From positions 1 through 46,186 of the forward strand of contig DATBGS010000008.1 in assembly GCA_036557885.1 (NCBI GenBank): a stretch of 46,186 nucleotides of DNA, in the 5' to 3' direction. This document shows, piece after piece, positions 31,730 to 40,055 of this stretch; positions within the stretch are counted from its first letter, which is position 1; the number at the start of each line of letters is the position of its first letter. The notes beneath the pieces are model-generated. The model worked only from the letters and a program-made list of their open reading frames with translations, made no database searches and was not told the DNA's origin. The position numbers and the translations under genes were made by a program. Source of the stretch: DATBGS01 sp036557885 (GTDB lineage: Bacteria > Chloroflexota > Ktedonobacteria > Ktedonobacterales > DATBGS01).

Positions 31730-32482
31730 TCACCCGGTTTTCGCTATCCAGCCTGGCAGCGCCTCCAGCAAGCGCGTCATCACGTCTCTGGTGCGCTCGC
31801 GGAACAGGTCCATTGTGCCGTCGTAGGCTTCTCCGCCGTCCTCGCCCACCAGATCAGTCACGCCGCGCAGGATCAGGCAGCGCACATGGTTGCGCGCCGC
31901 CACATACGCAATTGCGCCCGACTCCCAATCCCCCGCAATCGCCCCAAAGCGGGCGCGCAACTGTGGAAGCTCTGCCGCCACCAGATCACGATCTGCCGAG
32001 ACAAGCAGCGCTCGCTGCACAGGTTGTGGCGTGTCTTCGCCCAGCCAGGCCAGATCAAGTGTAGTGGCATAATGGGCAATCGCTTCGTCGGCGTCGCCCA
32101 TCTGCTCGATGATGTCATAGACCAGCGCGCGTTCGGCCAGCACAATCGTGCCGCGCTCAATCGCGCCCGCAAAGCCGCCGCACGTGCCCAGGTTGATGAG
32201 CATATCAGGCCGCCAGCGATCAATCACATATTGCGTGGAGGCCGCCGCCGCGATCTTGCCCCAGCCGCCATGAAAAAAGAGCACCTCACTGCTTGTACCA
32301 CCGGCGTCCCTGCCGGTGCCAGGGGCGGGGGCTGTACCACCGGCGTCCCTGCCGGTCCCAGGGGCGGGGCGCACTTCCGCCACAAACCAGTCGCCGAGCG
32401 GCGAGGACTCGGCGACGGCAGCAGGAAAAAACGAACGCACCACCTGCCATTCAGTGTTGGCAGAGATCAGTACAACAATCAT
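31730..32482 (-). CDS. Nucleoside phosphorylase/MTA-SAH nucleosidase family protein with an in-frame repeat insert
   Basis: A 250-residue protein of the PNP/MTAN superfamily. Family blocks: ANTEWQVV at the start (residue E10-like acid), GGWGKIAAAAS near 75, LINLGTCGGFAG near 92, DWESGAIAYVA near 190 (Met/Glu ribose-binding region) and LRGVTDLVGEDG with the catalytic Asp. Between residues 35 and 64 the loop contains two copies of a 13-residue unit (APGTGRDAGGTAP) encoded by a 39-bp tandem repeat; the fold otherwise fits without it. It probably cleaves a purine nucleoside or similar substrate. The length is about 20 residues above typical MTAN because of the insert. Confidence 0.85.
   Translation of the reverse strand: MIVVLISANTEWQVVRSFFPAAVAESSPLGDWFVAEVRPAPGTGRDAGGTAPAPGTGRDAGGTSSEVLFFHGGWGKIAAAASTQYVIDRWRPDMLINLGTCGGFAGAIERGTIVLAERALVYDIIEQMGDADEAIAHYATTLDLAWLGEDTPQPVQRALLVSADRDLVAAELPQLRARFGAIAGDWESGAIAYVAARNHVRCLILRGVTDLVGEDGGEAYDGTMDLFRERTRDVMTRLLEALPGWIAKTG
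32294..32371. repeat. Two-copy 39-bp tandem repeat inside a coding gene
   Basis: Copies at 32294-32332 and 32333-32371 begin TGTACCACCGGCGTCCCTGC and are nearly identical. Because 39 is a multiple of three, the nucleosidase-like reading frame is kept. The unit itself contains the short inverted pair ACCGGC/GCCGGT and has a higher GC content than the flanks. Confidence 0.8.
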
Positions 32483-32500
32483 CCAGGTTTCCGCGCTCCG

Positions 32501-33445
32501 TTAGAAGGATGGTCTGGTAGCAAAGATGCTCAACGGCAGATACGCCGAGACAATCCAGTTGGGCGCGTCCACCACCTCGCTGATTTTCAGGTCTACCGCC
32601 GCCCCACAGAGGCAATACGCCTGCTCGCGGGTCATTTTGTGTTCAGAGGAGAGATAGTCAATCATATAGCGAATGGCCTGCTGCGTATCCTTGAACAGAT
32701 CAGGCCCATGCGCCGTAACCACGTAGTAGCCGCCTTCATCCGCCACCGTCAGCTTTTTGCCCGCTGGGGTCAGGAAGCGCAGTTCGGGGATATTGGCGCC
32801 CTTCTTCAGATTGAAGCGCAGCGTCACGGTCATCAGCGTTTCTATGCCGGTCCCGTTGACCTCGCCATCGCCCTGCGCGGAATGGCAATCGCCGCAGGAA
32901 AAGAGCGCGCCGGGCACCAGCACCGGAAACCAGACTTTCGCGCCCGGAGTCAGGTGGCGAATATCAATATTGCCCGCATTTTCGCGTGGAGGAATCGTGG
33001 GCAGCCGCCCCGACTCGCGCGGCCCCACGCCCATCACGCCGCAGAACGGCTCATAGGGGATGCGAATATCGGGCCGAAAAATGACCGAATTGCCCTCAAA
33101 CGAATAGTGATGTAGATAAGGGTCAGAAAAATCCTCAGCCAGCAGCCCAAAGCCAGGGATGACGGCGTTCCAGCCCCAGCCTTTATGCTGGATGCTCAGA
33201 ATGTCCACCTCCAGGGCGTCGCCTGGCTCGGCGCCCTCCACATAGACCGGGCCGGTCAGCGGGTGGATGTAGGCGAAATCCAGCGTTGTGACCACTTCAT
33301 GGGGAGAGGTAGGCGTGACTTGCCCAGCCGAGGCTTCCAGCGTCTCAAAGACGACGGTATCGCCCGGCTGAATGCGAATACGTGGCGGAAGGGTGTTGTC
33401 CCAGAAGGCATGTGGTTGGGTGTCGTCGAGATGATGGGTAGCCAT
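32501..33445 (-). CDS. Acetamidase/formamidase family protein
   Basis: About 314 residues. Diagnostic segments: TGPVYVEGAEPGDALEVDI near residue 65, and FSCGDCHSAQGDGEVNGTGIE near residue 195, which matches the acetamidase/formamidase signature (Asp/His/Glu zinc or acid residues). These enzymes hydrolyse short amides such as formamide or acetamide to ammonia and acid. The start at 33445 is the first ATG fitting the family; the frame extends 14 codons further upstream without a better site. The 20 bases before the ATG resemble those before the nitrilase gene (see findings). Confidence 0.9.
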   Translation of the reverse strand: MATHHLDDTQPHAFWDNTLPPRIRIQPGDTVVFETLEASAGQVTPTSPHEVVTTLDFAYIHPLTGPVYVEGAEPGDALEVDILSIQHKGWGWNAVIPGFGLLAEDFSDPYLHHYSFEGNSVIFRPDIRIPYEPFCGVMGVGPRESGRLPTIPPRENAGNIDIRHLTPGAKVWFPVLVPGALFSCGDCHSAQGDGEVNGTGIETLMTVTLRFNLKKGANIPELRFLTPAGKKLTVADEGGYYVVTAHGPDLFKDTQQAIRYMIDYLSSEHKMTREQAYCLCGAAVDLKISEVVDAPNWIVSAYLPLSIFATRPSF

Positions 33446-33561
33446 AGCGTGCTTCTGTGCTCCTGTTCTTCTCTGAACAATCAACAACGTCCTTAGAGCG
33501 TGTGCCTTACGATTTTTTGCGCGGCGTGGCTTCCTCCTTTCTCTTTACGTGCCCAGGTAAC

Positions 33562-34764
33562 TTACTCCAGCCGCTCAATAATAGTGGCGATGCCCTGGCC
33601 GACGCCAATGCACATGGTCGCCAGCCCCAGGCGTGCGCCGCGCCGCTCCATCTCGCACAGCAGCGAGATCAAAATGCGCGAACCAGACGACCCCAACGGA
33701 TGCCCCAGCGCAATCGCGCCGCCGTTGACGTTGGTGCGCTCGTGCTCCAGCCCCAACACGCGCATACATTGCAGCGTTTGCGCGGCAAATGCCTCGTTGA
33801 GTTCAGCCAGATCAAGGTCGCTGGCGCGCAGCTTGGCCCGCTCCAGCGCTTTGCGTGTCGCTGGTATTGGCCCCAGGCCCATCTCGGACGGGTCTACGCC
33901 CGCGACGGCGGTGGAGACAATGCGGGCGCGTGGGCGCAGCCCCAGCGCCTGAGCGCGTGTGCGGCTCATCAGCACCACTGCCGAGGCGCCATCGTTAATG
34001 CCAGCCGAGTTTCCGGCGGTGACGGTGCCATCTTTCCGAAAGGCGGGCTTGAGCGCGGCCAGCTTTTCCAGGGTGGTATCGGCGCGCGGCTGTTCGTCGG
34101 TATCCACCAGCAGTGGCTCGCCCTTTTTCTGCGGGATAGGCACTGGCACAATCTCGCCCTTAAAATGCCCGCCCTGGATGGCGGCCACCGCCCGCTGGTG
34201 ACTGGCGAGCGCGTAGGCGTCCTGATCTTCGCGGCTCACATGGTAGCGCTCAGAGACGTTTTCCGCCGTCTCGCCCATGCTGTAGGGGTGGTGCATTTCG
34301 GCCAGGCGCGGATTGGTGAAGCGCCAGCCCAGCGTCGTGTCGTGCATGGTGATGGCGCCGCGCGGGAACGCGCCCTCCGCCTTGCCCATCACAAACGGGG
34401 CGCGTGTCATGCTCTCCACGCCGCCCGCGACAAAAATCTCACCCGCGCCGGTCTGGATGGCCTGCGCCGCGCTGTTGACGGCCTGCAAGCCGGAGCCGCA
34501 CAGCCGGTTGATGGTCTGCCCGCTAACCGTGATGGGCAGCCCGGCCAGCAGCAGCGCCATACGCGCCACGTTGCGGTTATCTTCTCCGGCCTGATTTGCG
34601 CAGCCCAGGAGAACATCCTCCACGCTTTTCGGTGCAATGTCCGCCCGCTTCACGGCCTCGGCAATCACCAGCGCGGCCAGATCATCCGGGCGTACATCTT
34701 TCAGCGCGCCCGCATATTTGCCCACCGGCGTGCGCGCCACTGAGATGATAACAGCCTCTTCCAT
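33562..34764 (-). CDS. Acetyl-CoA C-acetyltransferase (thiolase)
   Basis: A 400-residue type II thiolase. The nucleophile is Cys89 in NRLCGSGLQAV; further motifs are NSAGINDGASA near residue 250, NGGAIALGHPLGSSGSR near 345 (with catalytic His) and the second Cys in TMCIGVGQG near 387. The reaction is either condensation of two acetyl-CoA to acetoacetyl-CoA or the thiolytic step of beta-oxidation. It lies downstream of an enoyl-CoA hydratase gene, separated by a strong hairpin terminator at 34848-34896, so it may have its own promoter in the T/C-rich gap. No 3-hydroxyacyl-CoA dehydrogenase is nearby. Confidence 0.96.
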   Translation of the reverse strand: MEEAVIISVARTPVGKYAGALKDVRPDDLAALVIAEAVKRADIAPKSVEDVLLGCANQAGEDNRNVARMALLLAGLPITVSGQTINRLCGSGLQAVNSAAQAIQTGAGEIFVAGGVESMTRAPFVMGKAEGAFPRGAITMHDTTLGWRFTNPRLAEMHHPYSMGETAENVSERYHVSREDQDAYALASHQRAVAAIQGGHFKGEIVPVPIPQKKGEPLLVDTDEQPRADTTLEKLAALKPAFRKDGTVTAGNSAGINDGASAVVLMSRTRAQALGLRPRARIVSTAVAGVDPSEMGLGPIPATRKALERAKLRASDLDLAELNEAFAAQTLQCMRVLGLEHERTNVNGGAIALGHPLGSSGSRILISLLCEMERRGARLGLATMCIGVGQGIATIIERLE

Positions 34765-34847
34765 TGTACAGCCCCTCTCTTTCTTCTTTCTTCGTAAAGG
34801 ATAGTGCTATAGGGGAAGCGAAGTCTGTCGTTTCTTCTTTCTTCGTA

Positions 34848-34896
34848 AATAGCAGGGGTATCTGGCAAGCCTCACTTGCCGGATACCCCTGCTATT
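34848..34896 (-). terminator. Strong hairpin terminator after the enoyl-CoA hydratase gene
   Basis: A 22-bp stem (34848-34869 with 34875-34896, one G-T wobble) with a CCTCA loop begins at the stop codon of the enoyl-CoA hydratase gene. The minus-strand exit side is ATTTACG rather than a long U-run. It separates this gene from the downstream thiolase. Confidence 0.8.
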
Positions 34897-35668
34897 ACTT
34901 CCCCTGGAACTTTGCCGGGCGCTTTTCGAGAAATGCCTGCATGCCCTCTTTCTGGTCCTCGGTGGAGAACAGCAGCGCAAAGTTGCGCTTCTCGTGGGCC
35001 AGGCCCTCCTCCAGTGGCGCTTCAAACGCCCGCAGTACCGCGTCTTTTGCCAGCCGCACGGCAATGGGCGCTTTGGCGGCAATCTCACGGGCGAGCTTCT
35101 TCGCCTCATCCATCAACTGCTCAGCGGGATAGACGTGATTGACCAGCCCGGCCACGTACATATCCTGGGCGCTCATCATCGCGCCGGTCAGCACCATCTC
35201 CATTGTCTTGAACTTGCCGATGCTGTGGGCCAGGCGCTGCGTGCCGCCCGCGCCCGGAATCACGCCCAGGTTAATCTCTGGCTGCCCGAAGCGGGCCTTC
35301 TCGCTCGCCAGAATCAGATCGCAGTGCATCGCCAGTTCGCAGCCGCCGCCCAACGCCAGCCCATTGACCGCCGCGATGATGGGCTTGTGTGCCCGGCGAA
35401 TGCGGTCCCAGCCCTGGAACGGGCCGGTCAGCATCAGCGCGGGCGTTGCGCCGGACATCTCGCCAATGTCCGCTCCAGCGGCAAAGGCGCGATCACCCGC
35501 GCCCGTCAGAATGCTACAGCCGATGGTGTGGCTGCGGTCAGCTTCTTCTATCGCAGTTGCCACCTCGCCAATTAAATCCCAGTTCAGGGCGTTCAGCTTG
35601 GCGGGCCGGTTCAGGGTAATCGTCTGGATCGTCTCTTCTTGTTCCACAAGGATGTATTGATATTCCAC
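34895..35668 (-). CDS. Enoyl-CoA hydratase
   Basis: A 257-residue crotonase of standard length. The oxyanion-hole segments (AFAAGADIGEM and NGLALGGGCELA) and both catalytic glutamates (GGGCE near residue 113; GQPEINLGVIPGAGGTQRL near 133) are present, so true syn-hydration of 2-enoyl-CoA is likely. The start is GTG nine bases after AAGGAG. A TATAAT-like -10 is visible on the minus strand at 35722-35727 but its -35 is weak. It is probably the first gene of the fatty-acid group that continues with thiolase. Confidence 0.95.
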   Translation of the reverse strand: MEYQYILVEQEETIQTITLNRPAKLNALNWDLIGEVATAIEEADRSHTIGCSILTGAGDRAFAAGADIGEMSGATPALMLTGPFQGWDRIRRAHKPIIAAVNGLALGGGCELAMHCDLILASEKARFGQPEINLGVIPGAGGTQRLAHSIGKFKTMEMVLTGAMMSAQDMYVAGLVNHVYPAEQLMDEAKKLAREIAAKAPIAVRLAKDAVLRAFEAPLEEGLAHEKRNFALLFSTEDQKEGMQAFLEKRPAKFQGK

Positions 35669-35754
35669 GCGATTGCGCTCCTTTTTACGTGGTTGTCGTG
35701 CAGGCCAGCATCTTCCCCAGGATTATATGCTCTTTTTTCAAGAGGCGTCTTTCT

Positions 35755-35818
35755 TTGTAGCGTCGGCATCTTGTCTGCATAGGCGGAGTTTGCTTGTAGC
35801 GCGGGCAGCTTGCCCGCA
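35755..35818. repeat. Pair of short GC-rich dispersed-type repeats
   Basis: Two related 25-base units start at 35755 and 35794 (period 39). The second is TTGTAGCGCGGGCAGCTTGC followed by CCGCA, with an internal GCGGGC/GCCCGC hairpin; the first differs at about five positions. A more decayed third copy may start near 35692. They sit between the enoyl-CoA hydratase start and the TIR-TPR promoter. Confidence 0.5.
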
Positions 35819-35887
35819 GGGATGGGGAAGGGTGCGGCGCGTGTGTATATCGCTGCTCGCAAGGCGGTTTTTCTCAGGCAAGGAGGC

Positions 35888-35917
35888 TTGACGCATCGAG
35901 CCAGAGTCCGCTATACT
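35888..35917 (+). promoter_or_regulatory. Promoter of the TIR-TPR gene
   Basis: TTGACG (35888-35893) and TATACT (35912-35917) are separated by 18 bases, giving a short leader of about 30 bases before the start codon at 35955. The GAAGGACGG ribosome binding site lies just before the ATG. Confidence 0.65.
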
Positions 35918-35954
35918 CCTGTCAAGATGCACTCAATAAAGAAGGACGGCGACA

Positions 35955-37043
35955 ATGGCCCAGCCGACACCCGCCCGCACTAAAGCGTTTATCTCCTATA
36001 GCCACAAAGATAAAGAATATCTGGAGGAGTTCCAGGACCAACTGAAGTTTTTGCAGCATCGTGGCTTGGTGGATGTCTTCTGGGCCGATACCGAGATCAA
36101 GTCGGGAGATGTCTGGCGCACACAGATCAAAGCAGCGATTGCCTCGGCACGAGTTGCTATCTTTCTAGTCAGCCCAGCTTTTTTTGCCTCTGACTTCATC
36201 AGCAGCCAGGAGTTGCCGCCTGTATTAGAAGCGGCCAGGGCGCATCGAACTGTCGTTCTTCCAGTAATCTTAGATTACAGCCTGTTTGAGTTTTCCGAAC
36301 TGGCAAACTACCAGACCATCAACGACCCGAATACCCCGCTTGCCTCACTCTCACGGGTGGAGCGCAACAAAATCTGGGTGCAGATGGTGAAGCGCGTCAT
36401 GGAAGCGCTTCAGCCGCCTTCCAAAACAAAAGAGCAGTGGGTGAGCGAAGGCAACAGCCACCTTGATGTGGGGCGTTATCACAAAGCACTTGAGTGCTAT
36501 GAGCAAGCCATCAAACTTGATCCCCGCTATGATCTGGCGCTTGCTTTTAAGGGCTGGGCGCTTAATTCGCTCAAGCGACGCAAAGAAGCCCTGGCAGCCC
36601 TGGATCAGGCATTAGGGCTGAACTCAAACCTACTCTTTGCGTGCGTTGAAAAGGGAATAGTCCTTCGAGCATTGGGCCAGGAAGCCGAAGGGAAGCAGTT
36701 GTTGGAGAAAGCAGCTAAGCTATCTTCTGATTCCACCTACGACTGGGCAGACAAGGGCTGGGCACTGAATCGCCTTGGGCGCTACGAGGAGGCACTCGAG
36801 GCATGTAACCAGTCGTTGGCCTTGAACCCCAAGATGGCGGAAGCCTGGAATAATAAAGGTGCTGCGCTCATGGGCCTGAAACGTTATGAGGAGGTGCTGG
36901 CGGCATGTGATCAGGCGCTGAAGCGCAATCCCAGGTTTTCATTTGCCTGGGCGAACAAGGGCATTGCGTTCAAGAGGCTGGGCAGAGAAGAGGAGTCTAA
37001 AGCCGCCTACCGAAAGGCGCGCGAGCTTGGCTGGAAGGGGTAA
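35955..37043 (+). CDS. TIR domain protein with six TPR repeats
   Basis: A 362-residue soluble protein. Residues 9-150 form a TIR domain: AFISYSHKDKEYLEEF opens the fold, followed by FWADTEIKSGDVWRTQI, and VAIFLVSPAFFASDFISSQEL. Glu86 in SSQEL occupies the position of the catalytic glutamate of NADase-type TIR domains. Residues 163-360 hold six TPR units (EQWVSEGNSHLDVGRY, ... SFAWANKGIAFKRLGR), a protein-binding scaffold. Bacterial TIR proteins either consume NAD+ or make cyclic ADP-ribose-type signals, often in anti-phage defence; whether this one does is not shown. It is a single-gene unit with its own promoter, facing a WD40 gene. Confidence 0.9.
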   Translation: MAQPTPARTKAFISYSHKDKEYLEEFQDQLKFLQHRGLVDVFWADTEIKSGDVWRTQIKAAIASARVAIFLVSPAFFASDFISSQELPPVLEAARAHRTVVLPVILDYSLFEFSELANYQTINDPNTPLASLSRVERNKIWVQMVKRVMEALQPPSKTKEQWVSEGNSHLDVGRYHKALECYEQAIKLDPRYDLALAFKGWALNSLKRRKEALAALDQALGLNSNLLFACVEKGIVLRALGQEAEGKQLLEKAAKLSSDSTYDWADKGWALNRLGRYEEALEACNQSLALNPKMAEAWNNKGAALMGLKRYEEVLAACDQALKRNPRFSFAWANKGIAFKRLGREEESKAAYRKARELGWKG

Positions 37044-37061
37044 GGCGTGTCCAGGCTGTGG

Positions 37062-38339
37062 TTAATTACTCCCCCACCCCTCTGAAGACGACACCGTAAC
37101 CGTCCGGTTATAGCCGCCAGAGGCGGTGTAGTTGCCATTGGGTGCCCAGGCCACCCCGCGCACACCCCTCACCACCACATCAGGAGGAGCAGGAGCAGCA
37201 GCGTCTGCACCCCGCGCCCCAGAAAGGCGCCCTGTTTCCTGGCTGCTGCCCGCATCGGTGCATAAAGCCGCAGAAGTGCAGCGCGGGGCACGCTCGCTCT
37301 CCGCCTGGTCCTTGTAGCTGTAGATAAACGTCCCCGTCACTGCCTCGCAGACCTGCACCGTCTCATCTTGTCCGCCAGAGACGATTAGCTTGCCGTTGGG
37401 CGACCAATCCAGGGATTCGACGGCCTTGGTGTGGCCTCTGTACGTGTGAACCAGCTTGCCGGTGGCGACGCTCCAGACGCGCACGCTGCTGTCGTCGCTG
37501 CACGACGCGATGAGCAGACCATCTGGCGACCAGCGCACTTGATGCACCGCCGCTGTATGGCCGGTGTAGGTGTGGACGAGCTTGCCGGTGGCGGCCTCCC
37601 ACACCTGCACCGTTTGATCGGTGCCGCAGGAGACGATGTACTTGCCATCGTGCGACCAGGCCACGCCGGAGACAGAGCCAGCGTGCCCCTTATAGGTGAG
37701 CAGGTGCGCGCCAGTAGCGGCATTCCAGACCTGCGCTGTTCCATCCTGCCCACCCGAAACCAGATGGAGGTTATCGCTTGACCAGGCCACAGCGTTCACC
37801 GCGCCGCTCTGTCCCTTGTAAGTGAGCAGGTGGACGCCGCTGGCGGCGTTCCAGACGTGCACCGTCTTATCGCCCGATGCTGAGGCCATTTTGGTGCCAT
37901 CGGGCGACCATGCCACCGCGTTGACCGCGCCCGCGTGCCCTTTATACATGAGCACATGGCTGCCGGTGGTGGCGTCCCAGACGTGCACAGTTTTGTCGTC
38001 TGAGGCGGAGGCGATGCGCGTGCTGGTGGGCGACCACTCCACCGCGTTGACCGCATCGGTATGGTTGCGATAGATGTAGAGCTTCGTGCCTGGCGCGGGA
38101 GGCATCTGCGGCTGAAGCATGCGCGACCCGCTTGACCGCAGCACCCCCGCGCTCCTCTGGGAGCCGACCCGCACAAAACCGCCTGTCAAAGCGGTCAAAG
38201 CTGTCAACCCTCCCAGCCCCAGACCAAACAGGACAGCCCGCCGTGATAGCTCTGGTTGAATGAGCGCGCGGCAGTTGGGGCAAGCGCTGGCCCAGGCTGG
38301 CAGCGCCTGGCCGCATTGGGGACAGCGTGAGGATGACAC
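37062..38339 (-). CDS. Membrane-anchored WD40 propeller protein with N-terminal zinc ribbon
   Basis: A 425-residue protein. The N-terminus has a zinc ribbon (CPQC at residues 6-9, CPNC at 20-23), followed by SRRAVLFGLGLGGLTALTALTGG, a twin-arginine-like motif and one hydrophobic helix. Six regular WD40 repeats span residues 85-330 (ending VWD/VWN/VWE/VWS), and a seventh (WAPNGNYTASGGYNRTVTV) follows an irregular, Ala/Pro- and Cys-containing insert of about 45 residues. The orientation should place the ribbon inside and the propeller outside. The start is GTG. The similarity to the anti-sigma-like WD40 protein at 17284-18615 is architectural; the partner is unknown. Confidence 0.85.
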   Translation of the reverse strand: MSSSRCPQCGQALPAWASACPNCRALIQPELSRRAVLFGLGLGGLTALTALTGGFVRVGSQRSAGVLRSSGSRMLQPQMPPAPGTKLYIYRNHTDAVNAVEWSPTSTRIASASDDKTVHVWDATTGSHVLMYKGHAGAVNAVAWSPDGTKMASASGDKTVHVWNAASGVHLLTYKGQSGAVNAVAWSSDNLHLVSGGQDGTAQVWNAATGAHLLTYKGHAGSVSGVAWSHDGKYIVSCGTDQTVQVWEAATGKLVHTYTGHTAAVHQVRWSPDGLLIASCSDDSSVRVWSVATGKLVHTYRGHTKAVESLDWSPNGKLIVSGGQDETVQVCEAVTGTFIYSYKDQAESERAPRCTSAALCTDAGSSQETGRLSGARGADAAAPAPPDVVVRGVRGVAWAPNGNYTASGGYNRTVTVSSSEGWGSN

Positions 38340-38488
38340 GGCAGCGCAGATTCCTTTCTCTCTGGTGATTCAGCGGGGCACCCCTGCCCTGCTGGTTATC
38401 GTCTCACCAGGGAGCATACCCTCAACGAGCGCCCCTGTCTGTAGCCCGCGCTACATGGCACGCCTCGCGGTAATGGCAGATCGCCCAA

Positions 38489-39538
38489 TTACTCCTTGAA
38501 GACGCCTGGCAGAGGTGGCACAGGCTGAGCAGCGCCGTTCGCGTCTGCCTCTCGCCCTCCCGATTGGAACACGCCAGACGAGGTGCTGATCGCGCCAGCC
38601 GCGCCAACCACTGGCGGCGTGGGCTGTTCGTTGACATGCAGGCGAAAGACATCGGGGCGCGCGTAGTGGCCCACCACGTCCAGATCAAATTTGCCGCGCG
38701 CAATGTCATCCAGATCGAGGTCGGCGGTGAGAATGCACTCGCTCTCGTAATTGGGGCCAGCCAGAATCTGTCCCAGCGGGCCAATGATGCAGCTTCCGCC
38801 GCGCGAGACAACGGTTTCTGGGTCGTCGCCAAATTGCGGCGCGGCGTAATCAGCCGGATAGTCGGAGCGCCGCGCAAACTGGTTGCACGAAAGCACAAAG
38901 CAGCGGCCCTCCAGCGCGATGTGCTGCATGCTGGGCAGCCAGCTATCGCGGCCATCCGCCGTAGGCGCGCAGTAGAGTTGGATGCCCTTGGCGTACATGG
39001 TCATGCGCAGCAGCGGCATATAGTTTTCCCAGCAGATGACCGCCCCCAGCCGTCCAATTGGCGTTTCATAGACGGGCAGCGTCGAGCCATCGCCAAAGCC
39101 CCAGATCAGCCGCTCCGAGGCGGTAGGCATCAGCTTGCGATGCTTCCCCAGATAGCGGCCATCCGGGGCAAAGAACAGCACCGTACAATAAAGCGTGCCG
39201 CCCTCGCGCTCGATCACGCCGATCACCAGATAGACCTGCTGCTCAGCCGCGATGCCGGCCAGCGTCTCGACTGCTGGGCCAGGCACGTCAACGGCGCTCT
39301 CCCAATAACGCCGAAAGTCCTCGCGGCCTTCGGGCGTGCGGGCGCCAACCACCGCGCCAAAGCTCAGCCCCCTGGGATAGCCAGAGACAAACGCTTCAGG
39401 AAAGACCACCAACTGCGCTCCCTGGCGGGCTGCGTCTGCGCTGAGCGCGCGCACTTTCTGAAGCGTGCGCTCGCGGTCAAAAGCGACGGAGGCCGCCTGC
39501 ACAACGGCGGCCCGGACCAGTGCTGTTTGCGATGACAT
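38489..39538 (-). CDS. Carbon-nitrogen hydrolase, nitrilase class
   Basis: A 349-residue enzyme with the Glu-Lys-Cys triad of nitrilases: Glu48 in VVFPEAFVSG, Lys in GKHRKLMPT near residue 135 and Cys in AVICWENYMPLLR near residue 169. CWENYMPLLR matches true nitrilases rather than amidases or carbamoylases. They convert nitriles to carboxylic acids plus ammonia. The frame and start are secure. A C-terminal tail of about 30 residues beyond the core is polar. It is the last gene of a minus-strand group beginning with the XRE regulator, although links to that group are unclear. Confidence 0.92.
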   Translation of the reverse strand: MSSQTALVRAAVVQAASVAFDRERTLQKVRALSADAARQGAQLVVFPEAFVSGYPRGLSFGAVVGARTPEGREDFRRYWESAVDVPGPAVETLAGIAAEQQVYLVIGVIEREGGTLYCTVLFFAPDGRYLGKHRKLMPTASERLIWGFGDGSTLPVYETPIGRLGAVICWENYMPLLRMTMYAKGIQLYCAPTADGRDSWLPSMQHIALEGRCFVLSCNQFARRSDYPADYAAPQFGDDPETVVSRGGSCIIGPLGQILAGPNYESECILTADLDLDDIARGKFDLDVVGHYARPDVFRLHVNEQPTPPVVGAAGAISTSSGVFQSGGREADANGAAQPVPPLPGVFKE

Positions 39539-39576
39539 AGGCGTGCTTCTGCCTTCCTGAAAGGAGCCAAACGGTG

Positions 39577-40050
39577 TCAGCGTGGCACCTGGAGCTGATA
39601 GACCGGCTCGTCTCCCAACAATTCGTCGGTAGGGACAAAACCGGCCTGAGTGTAGAGATGCTGGGCGACGGTATTTTCTGCATCAACCGTGAGCTTGACC
39701 ACCTGACATGCTGGATGCTGCTGTTCAATCAGAGTAAGCAACGCTTCCAGCGCCTCTTTGCCGAGCCGCTTGCCCTGAAAGCGCGCATCTATAAAAAAGT
39801 GAACGACCCAGTACACGCTGCTCTGTTCAGGCTTGTGGGCCAGGGCCACAAACCCGACCATCTCCTCAGACCGATAAAAAGCGTGAAAAGACCACTGCAT
39901 GCCCAGGTCGCCAATGTACCCTTTCGCCAGGGCAATCGCCGCAATCGGGACATAGGCGCTGACAAACTGCTGCTGCTCAGGCAGCACGCTCAGGCGTAAC
40001 GCCGCCCGCCAGTTTGCTCTGGTGACAGGCCGGATGGTCAATCGCTGCAT
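39577..40050 (-). CDS. GNAT family N-acetyltransferase
   Basis: A 157-residue GNAT protein. The acetyl-CoA binding motif is FFIDARFQGKRLGKEALEALL near residue 88 (Q-x-x-G-x-G/A type), preceded by the core strand GFVALAHKP and followed by VVKLTVDAENTVAQHLYTQAGFVP. The N-terminal RPVTRANWRAALRLSV resembles polyamine (SpeG-type) and protein-alanine acetyltransferases; the substrate is unknown. It starts five bases after the PspA stop and is likely co-transcribed. A GNAT gene next to NfeD and flotillin also occurs in Bacillus subtilis (yuaF-floT-yuaI). Confidence 0.92.
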   Translation of the reverse strand: MQRLTIRPVTRANWRAALRLSVLPEQQQFVSAYVPIAAIALAKGYIGDLGMQWSFHAFYRSEEMVGFVALAHKPEQSSVYWVVHFFIDARFQGKRLGKEALEALLTLIEQQHPACQVVKLTVDAENTVAQHLYTQAGFVPTDELLGDEPVYQLQVPR

Positions 40051-40055
40051 GCTGC

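Noticed and set aside
31502..33115. Plus-strand 537-codon open frame across acetamidase and nucleosidase genes
   Set aside because: It lies antisense to two well supported enzymes and has an Arg/Ala/His-rich product without domains.
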